A stretch of DNA of 64,000 nucleotides from Streptomyces sp. LaPpAH-108 (GTDB lineage: Bacteria; Actinomycetota; Actinomycetes; Streptomycetales; Streptomycetaceae): the NCBI RefSeq assembly GCF_000373625.1, contig NZ_KB891987.1, forward strand, positions 372,001 through 436,000. Direction: 5' to 3'. Below, piece by piece: positions 1 to 12,076 of the stretch; position 1 is the stretch's first letter, and the number at the start of each line of letters is the position of its first letter. The notes beneath the pieces were generated by a model, which worked only from the letters and a program-made list of their open reading frames with translations, did no database searches and was not told where the DNA came from. Position numbers and translations under genes: made by a program.

Positions 1-398
1 CCGGCAGCACCCTGTGGATCGAACCCGCCTGGAAGATGCTGCTCAGCAACAAGGCGCTGCTCGCGATCCTCTGGGAGCTGTACCCCGGCCATCCCCACCT
101 CCTCCCCGCCCACCTGGACGGCCCCCACGACCTGGCCGACACCACCGGCTACGTCACCAAGCCCCTGCTCGGCCGCGAGGGCGAGGGCGTCACCGTCCAC
201 CCACCGGGCACCCCGGCCCCGCCGAGCGGCGAAGCCCGCTGCTACCAGGCCCTCGCTCCCCTCCCCGCCTTCGACGGCAACCACGTCGTCCTCGGCGCCT
301 GGACCGTCGACGGCGAACCGGCCGGGCTCGGCATCCGCGAGTCCAGCGGCCTGATCACCGACTCCTACGCCCGCTTCGTCCCGCACGTGATCCGCTAG
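1..398 (+). CDS. Glutathionylspermidine synthase family protein, C-terminal part
   Basis: The open frame enters from the left edge (reading from base 3) and stops at 398, so only about 131 C-terminal residues are present. The visible WIEPAWKMLLSNKALL stretch followed by LWELYPGH is typical of the ATP-grasp end of glutathionylspermidine-synthase-like proteins, which join a carboxylate to an amine using ATP. The end of the domain (GLGIRESSGLITD) is also family-like. Streptomyces make mycothiol rather than glutathione, so the true substrate is unknown. A 24-bp perfect palindrome follows the stop. The N-terminal part lies outside the window. Confidence 0.8.
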   Translation, partial: GSTLWIEPAWKMLLSNKALLAILWELYPGHPHLLPAHLDGPHDLADTTGYVTKPLLGREGEGVTVHPPGTPAPPSGEARCYQALAPLPAFDGNHVVLGAWTVDGEPAGLGIRESSGLITDSYARFVPHVIR

Positions 399-419
399 CC
401 ACGCGCCGCTCAGGAGGCG

Positions 420-443
420 GCCGGGCGCGGGCCCGCGCCCGGC
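420..443. terminator. GC-rich perfect palindrome after the synthase-like gene
   Basis: A 24-bp perfect inverted repeat with 12-bp arms and no spacer lies 21 bp after the stop at 398. It has no T-run, as is usual for Streptomyces terminators. Position and symmetry suggest a terminator; this is inferred. Confidence 0.5.
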
Positions 444-1110
444 GGGCCGCCCGGCGCGGCCTTCCCGGCGGCACGGCACGGTGCGTCCTCCTGCCGTCCC
501 CCTGCCGGACCGGCGCACCCGCGTGGGGCGGGGGCGGCTGGGGTGGCAGCCGAGGCTGCCCCATGGGTGCGGCTCACCTGCGGCGGTTCCGCACCTCGCC
601 CTCGGACAGGCCGTCCAGGGCCGTCGCGTGGGTCGCCGAGCCGTCCTTCTCCGCCGCCGTGCGGCGGAGCTGCGCCGCCGGGGTGCCCGGCGCGGTACCG
701 GCCAGGAGCGGGAGCAGGGGCCCGTCCGCCCAGGCCCCGCCTTCGCCGTCCCTGGGCCTTCGGCGGTCCCGTGCGGCCTTCCCCGGCGGGTGGCGCGTCC
801 TCTTGCCGAACCGGTCCGGCGTTCCCGGCGAACCCGCGCGGGCGAGGTCCGCTGGGGCGGCGACCGGGGCCCCTCCACCAGTCCGGACCGCCTGCGCGCG
901 GGCCCCGTACCGCCATGGGCCGGTCCCGACACCCCTGGCCCTCGGCAACCGCCCGCCCTTCCGCCCCCCCCGTACCCCGCACCCCTACTCCGGCCGGCCC
1001 GTGCGGCACGTGATCGTCAGGACCCGCGCCCCCTTCCGCCCCGGCACCCCGACCCCTTCCGCCCCTCGGCACCCCGACCCCGCCCGACCCGCGCCCCCGC
1101 TCGCCGCAGG
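444..1110. other. Gene-poor GC-rich spacer before glyA
   Basis: About 670 bp with no convincing gene. Long frames are open on both strands, but only because the composition is extreme, and none has recognisable domain content. An imperfect repeat of about 36 bp occurs at roughly 456-497 and 771-808, both copies containing GCGGCCTTCC and CGTCCTC. The 3' end should contain the promoter for the riboswitch transcript; TATGGT at 1115-1120 could be a -10 box, but no clear -35 is seen. Confidence 0.5.
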
Positions 1111-1125
1111 CCGGTATGGTGGCTG

Positions 1126-1206
1126 TGGGCCGTGACTGGCGCGCTGGGATGGGACGGACCATCGGGGAGCGGCCCGCGAACAGCGAGTGCCGTGCGCCTG
1201 GGCCGA
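1126..1206 (+). ncRNA. ZTP (pfl motif) riboswitch controlling glyA
   Basis: The two most conserved blocks of the pfl/ZTP aptamer are present in order: CGTGACTGGCG at 1131-1141 and GCGCCTGGGC near 1194-1203. Between them GGATGG and CCATC can pair (P2) and are followed by CGGGGAGCGG, the conserved internal-loop strand. It lies 45 bp before the glyA ribosome site. ZTP riboswitches sense the folate-stress alarmone ZTP/ZMP and activate one-carbon and purine genes, and glyA is a classic target. The aptamer also explains why the glyA frame is open upstream without being coding. Confidence 0.9.
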
Positions 1207-1250
1207 ACCGAACACGCCGATACGCAGACGCGCCCTGTCCGGAGGTCCCC

Positions 1251-2708
1251 ATGCCCCAGAACGCCACCCCGTCCGGCTCCACCGAGTCCACCGCCTTCCG
1301 CGCCGCGCTCGACGTCATCCGCGCCGTGGAGCCCCGTGTCGCCGACGCCATCGGCCAGGAGGTCCACGACCAGCGCGACATGCTCAAGCTGATCGCCTCC
1401 GAGAACTACGCCTCCCCGGCCACCCTCCTCGCGATGGGCAACTGGTTCAGCGACAAGTACGCCGAGGGCACCGTCGGCCGCCGCTTCTACGCGGGCTGCC
1501 GCAACGTCGACACCGTCGAGTCCCTCGCCGCCGAGCACGCCCGCGAACTCTTCGGCGCCCGGCACGCCTACGTCCAGCCGCACTCCGGCATCGACGCCAA
1601 CCTCGTCGCCTTCTGGGCCGTCCTCGCCGACCGCGTCGAGGTCCCCTTCCTGGAGAAGGCGGGCGTCCGCCAGATCAACGACCTCACCGAGGCCGACTGG
1701 GCCGAGCTGCGCCAGGCCTTCGGCAACCAGCGGATGCTCGGCATGTCCCTGGACGCGGGCGGCCACCTCACCCACGGCTTCCGCCCGAACATCTCCGGCA
1801 AGATGTTCGACCAGCGCTCCTACGGCACCGACCCGGCTACCGGCCTCATCGACTACGAGGCCCTGCGCGCCCAGGCCCGCGAGTTCCGCCCGCTGATCCT
1901 CGTCGCGGGCTACTCCGCCTACCCCCGCCTGGTGAACTTCCGGATCATGCGCGAGATCGCGGACGAGGTCGGCGCCACCCTCATGGTCGACATGGCCCAC
2001 TTCGCCGGACTGGTCGCGGGCAAGGTCCTCACCGGCGACTTCGACCCGGTCCCGCACGCCCAGATCGTCACGACCACCACCCACAAGTCCCTGCGCGGCC
2101 CGCGCGGCGGCATGGTCCTGTGCGACGACTCCCTCAAGGACCAGGTCGACCGGGGCTGCCCGATGGTCCTCGGCGGCCCGCTCCCGCACGTGATGGCCGC
2201 CAAGGCCGTCGCCCTGGCGGAGGCGCGTCAGCCCGCCTTCCAGGACTACGCCCAGCGGATCGTGGACAACTCCCGCGCGCTCGCCGAGGGCCTGATGCGG
2301 CGCGGCGCCACCCTGGTCACCGGCGGCACCGACAACCACCTCAACCTGATCGACGTCGCCGGTTCCTACGGCCTCACCGGCCGCCAGGCCGAGGCCGCCC
2401 TGCTGGAGTCCGGCATCGTCACCAACCGCAACGCCATCCCCGCCGACCCCAACGGCGCCTGGTACACCTCCGGCATCCGCATCGGCACCCCCGCCCTCAC
2501 CACCCGTGGTCTCGGCACGGCGGAGATGGACGAGGTGGCCGCCCTGATCGACCGCGTCCTCACGACGACGAAGCCCGGCACGACGAAGTCCGGCGCCCCC
2601 TCCAAGGCCCAGCACCTCCTGGACCCGAAGCTGGCGGACGAGATCTCCAAGCGAGCGACGGACCTGGTGGCGGAGTTCCCCCTGTACCCGGAGATCGACC
2701 TCGGCTGA
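1251..2708 (+). CDS. glyA: Serine hydroxymethyltransferase
   Basis: PLP enzyme interconverting serine plus tetrahydrofolate with glycine plus 5,10-methylene-THF, the main one-carbon source for purine and thymidylate synthesis. The 485-residue protein contains LKLIASENY near the N-terminus, [16 protein letters not shown] and the PLP-lysine motif [14 protein letters not shown]. At 485 residues it is longer than the usual 415-435, a feature of an actinobacterial subclass. ATG 1251 is chosen because GGAGG lies at 1241-1245; the open frame reaching back to 1116 is the ZTP riboswitch, not coding. Expression is expected to rise when ZTP accumulates. Confidence 0.96.
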   Translation: MPQNATPSGSTESTAFRAALDVIRAVEPRVADAIGQEVHDQRDMLKLIASENYASPATLLAMGNWFSDKYAEGTVGRRFYAGCRNVDTVESLAAEHARELFGARHAYVQPHSGIDANLVAFWAVLADRVEVPFLEKAGVRQINDLTEADWAELRQAFGNQRMLGMSLDAGGHLTHGFRPNISGKMFDQRSYGTDPATGLIDYEALRAQAREFRPLILVAGYSAYPRLVNFRIMREIADEVGATLMVDMAHFAGLVAGKVLTGDFDPVPHAQIVTTTTHKSLRGPRGGMVLCDDSLKDQVDRGCPMVLGGPLPHVMAAKAVALAEARQPAFQDYAQRIVDNSRALAEGLMRRGATLVTGGTDNHLNLIDVAGSYGLTGRQAEAALLESGIVTNRNAIPADPNGAWYTSGIRIGTPALTTRGLGTAEMDEVAALIDRVLTTTKPGTTKSGAPSKAQHLLDPKLADEISKRATDLVAEFPLYPEIDLG

Positions 2709-2732
2709 CCCCTTCCGGGCGGAGCACGCCGC

Positions 2733-3425
2733 TCAGAGACCGACCGGCTCATCCCGTGGCGGCCTGGCACCCTGCCGGGCCGCCACGCGGCGTATCAGCA
2801 GGCCACCGGCACCGCCCAGGACCAGGCCCGGTGCGGCCCACCACATCCCGTCCGTCAGCCGGTCGGGCGCGGACGCCTTCGGCGCGTGGGCGACGGCCGG
2901 GCTGGGAGCGGCCGACTCCGACTGCCAGGGCGCCGGGAAGACCCCCGCGTACCCGTCACTGGTGCGCGCGCCCATCACGCCCAGCTTCTTGAGCAGCGCG
3001 CGCAACTCGACGCCCTGCTCCGCGCGATGCCAGTAGCCGTTGGTCGAGTCGGGCAGGTCTGTCGCCGTGTGTATCCAGACGGTGCCCGGCTCGGTGTCGA
3101 CGGGGAAGACCCGGTCTATCCGCCAGGGCGCCATGTCGTGCACCATCCAGCTCACATTGATCTGCCGGGCGTGCGTCATGTCCAGACCCGCCTGGGGAGG
3201 CAGCTTGCGCGCGCCCTGGTTTTCCGGGCCGAGCAGCCGCAGCAAGGTCTCGTATTCCTTGTCCGAGTTGTACAGCGACGTGGTCTGCCGGCTCTCCGGG
3301 GAGGCCACCAGCACACTGGTGGGCCCACCGGCGGCCGCAGGGGACGCGGCCCACAGCACCAGACCTACCGCTGCCGCCAACAACCCGCCCAGAGCCCTCA
3401 GTTCACGAACCGTGCCCTTCCGCAT
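2733..3425 (-). CDS. Secreted, C-terminally membrane-anchored protein of unknown function
   Basis: A 230-residue protein with an N-terminal signal peptide (LGGLLAAAVGLVLWAASPAAA) and a hydrophobic C-terminal helix (MWWAAPGLVLGGAGGLLIRR) followed by Arg-rich residues. This predicts an extracellular domain tethered to the membrane. No catalytic motif is recognised. ATG 3425 is preceded by GGGGGA; the longer upstream frame is low complexity and lacks a signal sequence. The gene converges on glyA with a 24-bp gap and follows the sigma/membrane pair on the same strand. Confidence 0.75.
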   Translation of the reverse strand: MRKGTVRELRALGGLLAAAVGLVLWAASPAAAGGPTSVLVASPESRQTTSLYNSDKEYETLLRLLGPENQGARKLPPQAGLDMTHARQINVSWMVHDMAPWRIDRVFPVDTEPGTVWIHTATDLPDSTNGYWHRAEQGVELRALLKKLGVMGARTSDGYAGVFPAPWQSESAAPSPAVAHAPKASAPDRLTDGMWWAAPGLVLGGAGGLLIRRVAARQGARPPRDEPVGL

Positions 3426-3598
3426 TCCGTCCCCCAAGCCGTGTCCCGTGCGGCCCGTCCATGAGCCGCGTGTCACTTCTGGTACACCGCCCGACACGGT
3501 CGGGTTCCCACCCGGCCCGGAACATTTCGACGGCTTCGAGAAGGCCCGCTGAACCCCGCGAACCCCGCGAGCCCACGAACCCTGAGTCCCCCCGAGAC

Positions 3599-6401
<2,803 letters not shown>

Positions 6402-6606
6402 GCGCGCGCGGCACAGACGCGCACTGAGCGGGGCCCCGGACGCCCGAGTCGCCCGGGGCGTACGACCGCACGCGTGTCCCAGGGGGAGAAGCGCCGTACA
6501 TCACGTCCGTTGCGCCTGCCCGGAGGACAGCCGTGGCCGTACAGTCGATAGCCGGTGGCCGGGGCACAGGTGGCCGGCCGGACAACACGTGACGACGGGA
6601 GACGAC

Positions 6607-7188
6607 GTGGGGACCGTAACGATCGGCGTGTCGATCGCGGTCCCGGAGCCTCACGGCAGCCTGCTCCAGGAGCGGCGCGCGGGCTTCGGTGACCGCGCAG
6701 CCCATGGCATCCCCACCCATGTCACCCTGCTGCCGCCGACCGAGGTCGACGCGGCGGACCTGACGGCCGTGGACGCCCATCTCGCCGCCGTGGCCGCCGC
6801 CGGACGCCCGTTCCCGATGCGCCTGTCCGGCACCGGCACCTTCCGGCCGCTGTCGCCCGTCGTCTACGTGCGCGTGGCGCGCGGCGCCGAGGAGTGCGCG
6901 GACCTCCAGCAGCGGGTCCGTGACGCCTCCGGACCGGTCCCGCGCGAGCTGCAGTTCCCGTACCACCCGCACGTCACCGTGGCGCACGGCATCGACGAGG
7001 CCGCCATGGACCGCGCGTTCGAGGAACTGGCCGGGTTCGAGGCCGAGTGGTCCTGCGCCGGGTTCGCGCTCTACGAGCAGGGCCCCGACGGCGTGTGGGG
7101 CAGGCTGCGCGACTACCAGTTCGGCGCCCCGGTCGTCCCCCCGCAGGCGGGCCACCCGGCCGAGCGCGGCACGATCGCGAGCCGATAG
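6607..7188 (+). CDS. 2'-5' RNA ligase / 2H phosphoesterase family protein
   Basis: A 193-residue two-histidine phosphoesterase. Both HxT signatures are present: THVTLLPP near residue 36 and HPHVTVAHG near residue 123. Each supplies a catalytic His to the cleft that hydrolyses or ligates 2',5' or cyclic phosphodiester bonds. GTG 6607 has GGGAG ten bases upstream; the earlier GTG 6589 has no such site. The physiological substrate in Streptomyces is unknown. The next gene converges on it. Confidence 0.85.
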   Translation: MGTVTIGVSIAVPEPHGSLLQERRAGFGDRAAHGIPTHVTLLPPTEVDAADLTAVDAHLAAVAAAGRPFPMRLSGTGTFRPLSPVVYVRVARGAEECADLQQRVRDASGPVPRELQFPYHPHVTVAHGIDEAAMDRAFEELAGFEAEWSCAGFALYEQGPDGVWGRLRDYQFGAPVVPPQAGHPAERGTIASR

Positions 7189-7215
7189 CTCCAGCGGCTC
7201 CGGCAGCTCCCGCGC

Positions 7216-7971
7216 CTACAGCGGCAGTCGGCGGAACAGCGCCCGTGGCGTGTGCCGCAGCGCCGCCATCACCGGTCGCAGCGTCCCCGGCACCCACACC
7301 GTCTCCGAGCCCCGGCGCAGCCCGAGTTCGACGGCCGCCGCGACCGCCTCGGGGGTGGTGGAGAACGGCACGGGACCGAGCCCGGCCGTCTTCGCGGTGC
7401 GTACGAACCCGGGCCGTACGACCATCACCTGGACGCCCGTGCCGTACAGCGCGTCGCCCAGGCCCTGCGCGAAGGTGTCCAGACCGGCCTTGCTGGAGCC
7501 GTAGATGAAGTCGGTGCGGCGGGCGCGTTCCCCGGCCGTGGCGGAGAGGACCACCAGCGCGCCGTGGCCCTGGTCCTGGAGCGCACGGGCGGCGACCAGG
7601 CCTGAGGAGACGGCGCCGGTGTAGTTGGTCTGGGCGAGGCGGACCGCGCGCATCGGGTCGCACTCGTCGCGCGCCTGGTCGCCGGGCAGCCCGAAGGCCA
7701 GCAGGACGAGATCGACGTCGCCCTCCGCGAACACCTTGCCGAGCACCGTCTCGTGGGACTCGGGGTCCAGGGCGTCGAAGGCGACCGTGCGCACGTCGGC
7801 GCCGTGGCCGCGCAGGTTCGCTGCCGCGCGGTCGAGCGCGGCGGAGGGGCGTCCGGCCAGCCAGACGGTGCGGGTGCGGCGGGCGACCAGGCGGCGCGCG
7901 GTCGCCAGCGCGATCTCCGAGGTGCCGCCGAGGACGAGCAGGGACCGGGGAGGTCCGGAGACAGCAGACAT
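7216..7971 (-). CDS. SDR oxidoreductase, DprE2-like (decaprenylphosphoryl-2-keto-ribose reductase type)
   Basis: A 251-residue short-chain dehydrogenase with the cofactor loop LVLGGTSEIALATARRL, an active-site YGSSKAG (YxxxK) and the preceding Ser in VVLSATAG. The GGTSEIA form of the loop is typical of DprE2, the reductase that forms decaprenylphosphoryl-arabinose with DprE1 in arabinan-making actinobacteria. Streptomyces lack arabinogalactan and no DprE1 is adjacent, so the substrate may differ. ATG 7971 is chosen; the 21 extra codons upstream cover repeats in the intergenic region. Confidence 0.8.
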   Translation of the reverse strand: MSAVSGPPRSLLVLGGTSEIALATARRLVARRTRTVWLAGRPSAALDRAAANLRGHGADVRTVAFDALDPESHETVLGKVFAEGDVDLVLLAFGLPGDQARDECDPMRAVRLAQTNYTGAVSSGLVAARALQDQGHGALVVLSATAGERARRTDFIYGSSKAGLDTFAQGLGDALYGTGVQVMVVRPGFVRTAKTAGLGPVPFSTTPEAVAAAVELGLRRGSETVWVPGTLRPVMAALRHTPRALFRRLPL

Positions 7972-7994
7972 GCCCGTGACCGTATCGCCCGCAT

Positions 7995-8043
7995 ATGGGT
8001 GATTCACCGCAAGGCGTCGCCGGGCTCCCCGCAATGGGTGATT
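7995..8043. promoter_or_regulatory. Direct repeat ATGGGTGATT in a divergent intergenic region
   Basis: The decamer ATGGGTGATT occurs at 7995-8004 and 8034-8043, offset by 39 bp (near four helical turns). The first copy overlaps a small palindrome, GGTGATTCACC. The repeats lie between the divergent SDR and YihY genes and could be operator half-sites; the regulator is unknown. Confidence 0.3.
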
Positions 8044-8129
8044 AATGAGACGCGGTACAAGTGCGGTGCCGCACCCGTGGTTCGGGGTAACGGCACATGG
8101 AGTTCCCGCGACGAGGGCAGAGACGGATC

Positions 8130-9056
8130 ATGGACTGGCTGAAAAAGCTCCCCGGCATCGGGCCGGTCGTCACCTGGCTGATGACCACGCACGCCTGGCG
8201 GTCGTACGCGCGCCTGGACCGGGTCAACTGGACCTGGCTGGCCGCCGCGATGACGTTCGTCAGCTTCGTCGCGCTGTTCCCGCTGCTGACCGTGGCCGCC
8301 GCGATCACCGCCGCGACGCTCAGTCCGTCCCGGCAGAAGACGGTCGAGCGGCAGATCGCGGCCCAGTTCCCGGGCCTGGCCGACAAGCTGGACCTCGGCG
8401 GCCTGGTGCACAACGCCGGGACGGTCGGCGTCATCGCCGGTGCCGCGCTGCTGTTCACCGGCATCGGCTGGGTCGGCCAGATCCGGGACTGTCTGCGCGC
8501 GGTCTGGGAGCTGCCCGACCGGGGGATCAACCCGATCGTCGCCAAGCTCAAGGACGCCGGGATCCTGATCGGGCTCGGCGGCGCCCTGCTGGTCACCCTC
8601 GCCGCCTCCACGCTGGCCTCGGCCGCCATCGGCCGGGTCGCCCACGAGATCGGCCTGGACGAGCACGGCTGGGGCACCGCGCTGCTGCGGGCCGCCGCCT
8701 TCGCCGTCGCCGTGCTCGCCGACTTCCTGATCCTGCTCTACGCCCTCACCCTGCTGCCCGGCGTCGAACCGCCGCGCCGCCGTCTGATCGTCGCGGCCCT
8801 GCTCGGCGCGGTCGGCTTCGAACTGCTGAAGCTGCTGCTCAGCGGCTACATCCAGGGCGTCGCCGCGAAGAGCGTCTACGGCGCCTTCGGTGTCCCCGTC
8901 GCCCTGCTGCTGTGGATCAACTTCACCTGCAAGCTGCTGCTCTACAGCGCCGCCTGGACGGCGACGACCAGCGAGGAGGGCAAGGAGGAGCCCTCCGGCG
9001 AGGTCACGGACGGCTCCGGCGGCGCAGCAGGTCGGGCAGCGGCCAGCGGCGGTTGA
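8130..9056 (+). CDS. YihY/virulence factor BrkB family membrane protein
   Basis: A polytopic inner-membrane protein of 308 residues with about six hydrophobic helices. Family landmarks include MTFVSFVALFPLLTVAAA near the N-terminus and YGAFGVPVALLLWINFTCKL near the C-terminus. The role of the family (often mislabelled RNase BN) is unknown. ATG 8130 has GAGGGC upstream; ATG 8097 is possible and would add 11 residues. The last 53 bp overlap the 3' end of the convergent carboxypeptidase gene, so both C-termini share DNA. Confidence 0.85.
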   Translation: MDWLKKLPGIGPVVTWLMTTHAWRSYARLDRVNWTWLAAAMTFVSFVALFPLLTVAAAITAATLSPSRQKTVERQIAAQFPGLADKLDLGGLVHNAGTVGVIAGAALLFTGIGWVGQIRDCLRAVWELPDRGINPIVAKLKDAGILIGLGGALLVTLAASTLASAAIGRVAHEIGLDEHGWGTALLRAAAFAVAVLADFLILLYALTLLPGVEPPRRRLIVAALLGAVGFELLKLLLSGYIQGVAAKSVYGAFGVPVALLLWINFTCKLLLYSAAWTATTSEEGKEEPSGEVTDGSGGAAGRAAASGG

Positions 9057-10350
9057 CCAGGAAGACCGCGCCCACGAGCAGCACGAGCAGCCCGCCCGCG
9101 ACGGCCAGCGCGGTCCCGGCGCCCCGGTGGCCGCCCTCGACGGCGGCACCGACGGGTACGGCTCCTGCGGTTCCGGCAGTGCCGGGGGTGTCGCTCGGGG
9201 CGGCGCTCGGCGCGGCCGACGCGGACGCCGACGCGTCGGGGGAGGCGGTCACCGCGTTCTTCGGCGGGACCAGCGTCCCCACCGGCCGCACCTTCCCGGC
9301 CGCCTGGAACCCCCAGTCGAACAGCTTGGCCGTCTCCTTGTAGACCTCGTTGTGCTCGGGCTTCGCCGGGTTCATCACGGTGACCAGCAGCACCTTGCCG
9401 CCGCGCTCGGCAACGCCGGTGAAGGTGGCGCCCGCGTGGGTGGTGTTGCCGTTCTTCACCCCGGCGATGCCCTGGTAGACGGGCACGTCGGTGTCGCCGC
9501 TGAGCAGCCGGTTGGTGTTCTGGATCTCGTCGTACTCGGTGACCGCCTTGCCGCTGCCCTTGCCCTTGCCCGGCTGGGTGCTGCCGGTCGGGAACTTGGC
9601 CCGCACGGTCGAGCAGTACTCCCGGAAGTCCTTCTTCTGCAGCCCGGAGCGGGCGAACAGCGAGAGGTCGTACGCCGAGGAGACCTGGCCGTCGGCGTCG
9701 TAGCCGTCGGGGCTGACCACGTGGGTGTCCAGGGCCTGGAGCTGGTCGGCGTGCGCCTGCATGTCCTTGACGGTCGCGGCGACGCCGCCGTTCATGGCGG
9801 ACAGCACGTGGACGGCGTCGTTGCCGGAGCGCAGGAAGACACCGAGCCAGAGGTCGTGCACGGAGTAGGTCCGGTTCGCCTTTATCCCGACCACGCTGGA
9901 GCCCGCGCCGATCCCGGCCAGGTCGGCGGGGGCCACCTTGTACGTCTCCGACCTGGGGAAACGGGGCAGCACCGTGTCCGCGAACAGCATCTTCAGGGTG
10001 CTCGCCGGGGGCAGCCGCCAGTGCGCGTTGTGCGCGGCCAGCACCTCGCCCGACTCGGCGTCGCTGACGATCCAGGAGCGGGCGGTGAGGTCCTTGGGCA
10101 GCACGGGGACGCCGCTCGCGAGGTCGACCTGGGTGCCGGGCTGTCCGAGCCGTTCGCCGCCGAGCGTCGACATGCGGGCGGGGGGAGTGGCGGTGGGCTT
10201 GGTGGCGGGCCCGGTGGTGGCCGTCGGGCTCCCGGAGGGCTTGGGAGCGGCGAAGGCGGCCGGTGCCGTGAGCGTCGTCACGGAAACGGCCAGCAAAGTG
10301 GCGGAAGCGATCAACAAGGGTCGCTTGCCGATCTTCTGAGGTGCGGACAC
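9004..10350 (-). CDS. Serine-type D-Ala-D-Ala carboxypeptidase (penicillin-binding protein 5/6-like)
   Basis: Peptidase S11, 448 residues, trimming the terminal D-Ala of peptidoglycan stem peptides outside the membrane. Order: signal peptide (PLLIASATLLAVSVTTLTAP), Pro/Thr-rich linker, catalytic SxxK (PASTLK), SGN (RSGNDAVH), and KNG (GVKNGNT) where the usual third motif is KTG. A Ser/Ala-rich spacer and a C-terminal transmembrane helix (AVAGGLLVLLVGAVFLV) anchor it. GTG 10350 gives a proper signal peptide; the 74 codons upstream do not look coding. The 3' end overlaps the YihY gene by 53 bp. Confidence 0.92.
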   Translation of the reverse strand: MSAPQKIGKRPLLIASATLLAVSVTTLTAPAAFAAPKPSGSPTATTGPATKPTATPPARMSTLGGERLGQPGTQVDLASGVPVLPKDLTARSWIVSDAESGEVLAAHNAHWRLPPASTLKMLFADTVLPRFPRSETYKVAPADLAGIGAGSSVVGIKANRTYSVHDLWLGVFLRSGNDAVHVLSAMNGGVAATVKDMQAHADQLQALDTHVVSPDGYDADGQVSSAYDLSLFARSGLQKKDFREYCSTVRAKFPTGSTQPGKGKGSGKAVTEYDEIQNTNRLLSGDTDVPVYQGIAGVKNGNTTHAGATFTGVAERGGKVLLVTVMNPAKPEHNEVYKETAKLFDWGFQAAGKVRPVGTLVPPKNAVTASPDASASASAAPSAAPSDTPGTAGTAGAVPVGAAVEGGHRGAGTALAVAGGLLVLLVGAVFLVNRRWPLPDLLRRRSRP

Positions 10351-10441
10351 GGTCGAGAACGTACCTGCTGCGCGGTGTGAAGTCCGCCTCCCCACCCCAC
10401 CCCGGGCCAGGAACCGGCCAGCCGGCGGCGATACTGGAGGC

Positions 10442-10681
10442 ATGAAGCTCAGCCGCCCGGTGTCCTGGTTCCTGCTCGCGTTCGGGGTGTGGAGCTGGTT
10501 CATCTGGATCACTTTCGTCAAGAACCTGGTCAAGGACGGGAGCGGTCTCGCCTTCGACAACGGCCACCCCACCGCCTACTTCTGGGTGCACCTGCTGCTG
10601 GCGATCGCGTCCTTCGTCCTTGGGACCGTCATCGGAGTGATCGGGTTGCGCGGACTGCGCGCACTGCGGCGGACGTCATAG
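10442..10681 (+). CDS. SCO4848 family membrane protein
   Basis: A 79-residue protein with two transmembrane helices (SWFLLAFGVWSWFIWITFV and AYFWVHLLLAIASFVLGTVI), ending in Arg-rich residues. The sequence matches the small conserved actinobacterial family named after SCO4848. Function is unknown. It lies divergent from the carboxypeptidase gene and just upstream of the metallophosphoesterase on the same strand. Confidence 0.85.
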   Translation: MKLSRPVSWFLLAFGVWSWFIWITFVKNLVKDGSGLAFDNGHPTAYFWVHLLLAIASFVLGTVIGVIGLRGLRALRRTS

Positions 10682-10796
10682 CGGACGTCCGAGGGACGGC
10701 GCCCGCGGGCGCCGTACGGACCGCCGCTCTCCCGGTGTCCCGGTGGATCTGACCGACTGGTAGAACAGCCACAAGTCAAGGACGGGAGCGGTCGCG

Positions 10797-12053
10797 GTGG
10801 TCATCGTCTTCGTACTGGTCGCCCTGGCCGTGCTGGCCGCCGTGGTGGCCCTGCACCACTACGTCTGGCGCCGCCTGGTCCGCGACACGACCCGCGCCCC
10901 GGGTCCGGCCCGCCGCGCGGGTACGGCCCTCTTCGTGGCGGGCCCGCTGCTGATGGTCGCCGCGCTGGTGGCGGAACGCTCGGGGGCGCCCTTCTGGCTC
11001 CAGCAAACGCTGGCGTGGCCCGGGTTCCTGTGGATGGCGCTGGCGCTGTATCTGCTGCTGACGACGGTGGCGACGGAGCCGGTGCGGTGGTGGGCGAACC
11101 GGCGGCGGCGCGGCCCGGTCGCGAGCGCGGCGGTGGTGCCGGTGCCGGAGCAGACGGTGGCGACCGTGCCGTCCTCGGGGACGGACACCGTGGTGACCGC
11201 GCCGGTGGTGACCCCCGAACCCCAGGACTTCTCCCGCCGCCTCTTCGTCTCCCGGGTGGCCGGGGGCGTCGTCGCCGGGGTGGCCGTGGGGACGGTCGGC
11301 TGGGGGACGTACGGCGTGCTGCGCGGCCCGCGCGTGAAGCGGGTCACCGTGCCGCTGGCGAAGCTGCCGAGGGCGGCGCACGGTTACCGCATCGCGGTCG
11401 TCAGCGACATCCACCTGGGCCCGGTCCTGGGCCGCGACTTCGCCCAGCGGGTCGTGGACACGGTCAACTCGACCCAGCCGGACCTGATCGCGGTGGTGGG
11501 CGACCTGGTGGACGGCAGCGTGAAGAACCTGGGCCCGGCCGCGGCGCCCCTGGCCGGTCTGAAGGCCCGTCACGGCGTCTTCTTCGTCACGGGAAATCAT
11601 GAGTATTTCTCCGGCGCCGCCCAGTGGGTCGAGGAGGTCCGTACCCTCGGCCTGCGTCCGCTGGAGAACGCCCGTACCGAGATGCCGTACTTCGACCTCG
11701 CGGGTGTCAACGACGTCCAGGGCGCGAGCGAGGGCCAGGGCCCGGACTTCGCCAAGGCCCTCGACGGCCGCGACCCCGCCCGCGCCTGCGTCCTCCTCGC
11801 CCACCAGCCCGTCCAGATCCACGAGGCCGTCCGCCACGCCGTCGACCTCCAGCTCTCCGGCCACACCCACGGCGGCCAGCTCTGGCCCGGCAACCTGATC
11901 GCACAGGCCGCCAACCCCACCGTCGCGGGCCTGGAACGCTACGGCGACACCCAGCTCTACGTCAGCCGAGGCGCGGGCGCCTGGGGCCCGCCGACCCGCG
12001 TGGACGCGCCGTCGGACGTGACGGTGATCGAACTGGCGGCGATGAACGCGTAG
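10797..12053 (+). CDS. Membrane-anchored metallophosphoesterase
   Basis: A 418-residue calcineurin-like phosphoesterase with several N-terminal hydrophobic helices before the catalytic domain. The five metal-binding motifs are visible in order: VVSDIHLGP (DxH), VGDLVDG (GDxxD), GNHEYF (GNHE), LLAHQP and SGHTHGGQ (GHTH). This arrangement resembles YkuE-type proteins, which act at the membrane on phosphoesters such as UDP-sugar lipids; the actual substrate is not known. GTG 10797 is supported by GGGAG upstream. Confidence 0.9.
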   Translation: MVIVFVLVALAVLAAVVALHHYVWRRLVRDTTRAPGPARRAGTALFVAGPLLMVAALVAERSGAPFWLQQTLAWPGFLWMALALYLLLTTVATEPVRWWANRRRRGPVASAAVVPVPEQTVATVPSSGTDTVVTAPVVTPEPQDFSRRLFVSRVAGGVVAGVAVGTVGWGTYGVLRGPRVKRVTVPLAKLPRAAHGYRIAVVSDIHLGPVLGRDFAQRVVDTVNSTQPDLIAVVGDLVDGSVKNLGPAAAPLAGLKARHGVFFVTGNHEYFSGAAQWVEEVRTLGLRPLENARTEMPYFDLAGVNDVQGASEGQGPDFAKALDGRDPARACVLLAHQPVQIHEAVRHAVDLQLSGHTHGGQLWPGNLIAQAANPTVAGLERYGDTQLYVSRGAGAWGPPTRVDAPSDVTVIELAAMNA

Positions 12054-12076
12054 TCGGCGGCCTGTACCTTGGCGCC

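Noticed and set aside
14..1135. Long plus-strand Arg/Pro frame after the synthase-like gene
   Set aside because: Out of frame with the real gene, Pro/Arg low complexity, and it runs into the riboswitch; typical GC artefact.
1017..2615. 532-codon minus-strand open frame across glyA
   Set aside because: Composition-driven shadow on the opposite strand of a clear glyA; residues are repetitive Gly/Val/Asp/Glu with no domain.
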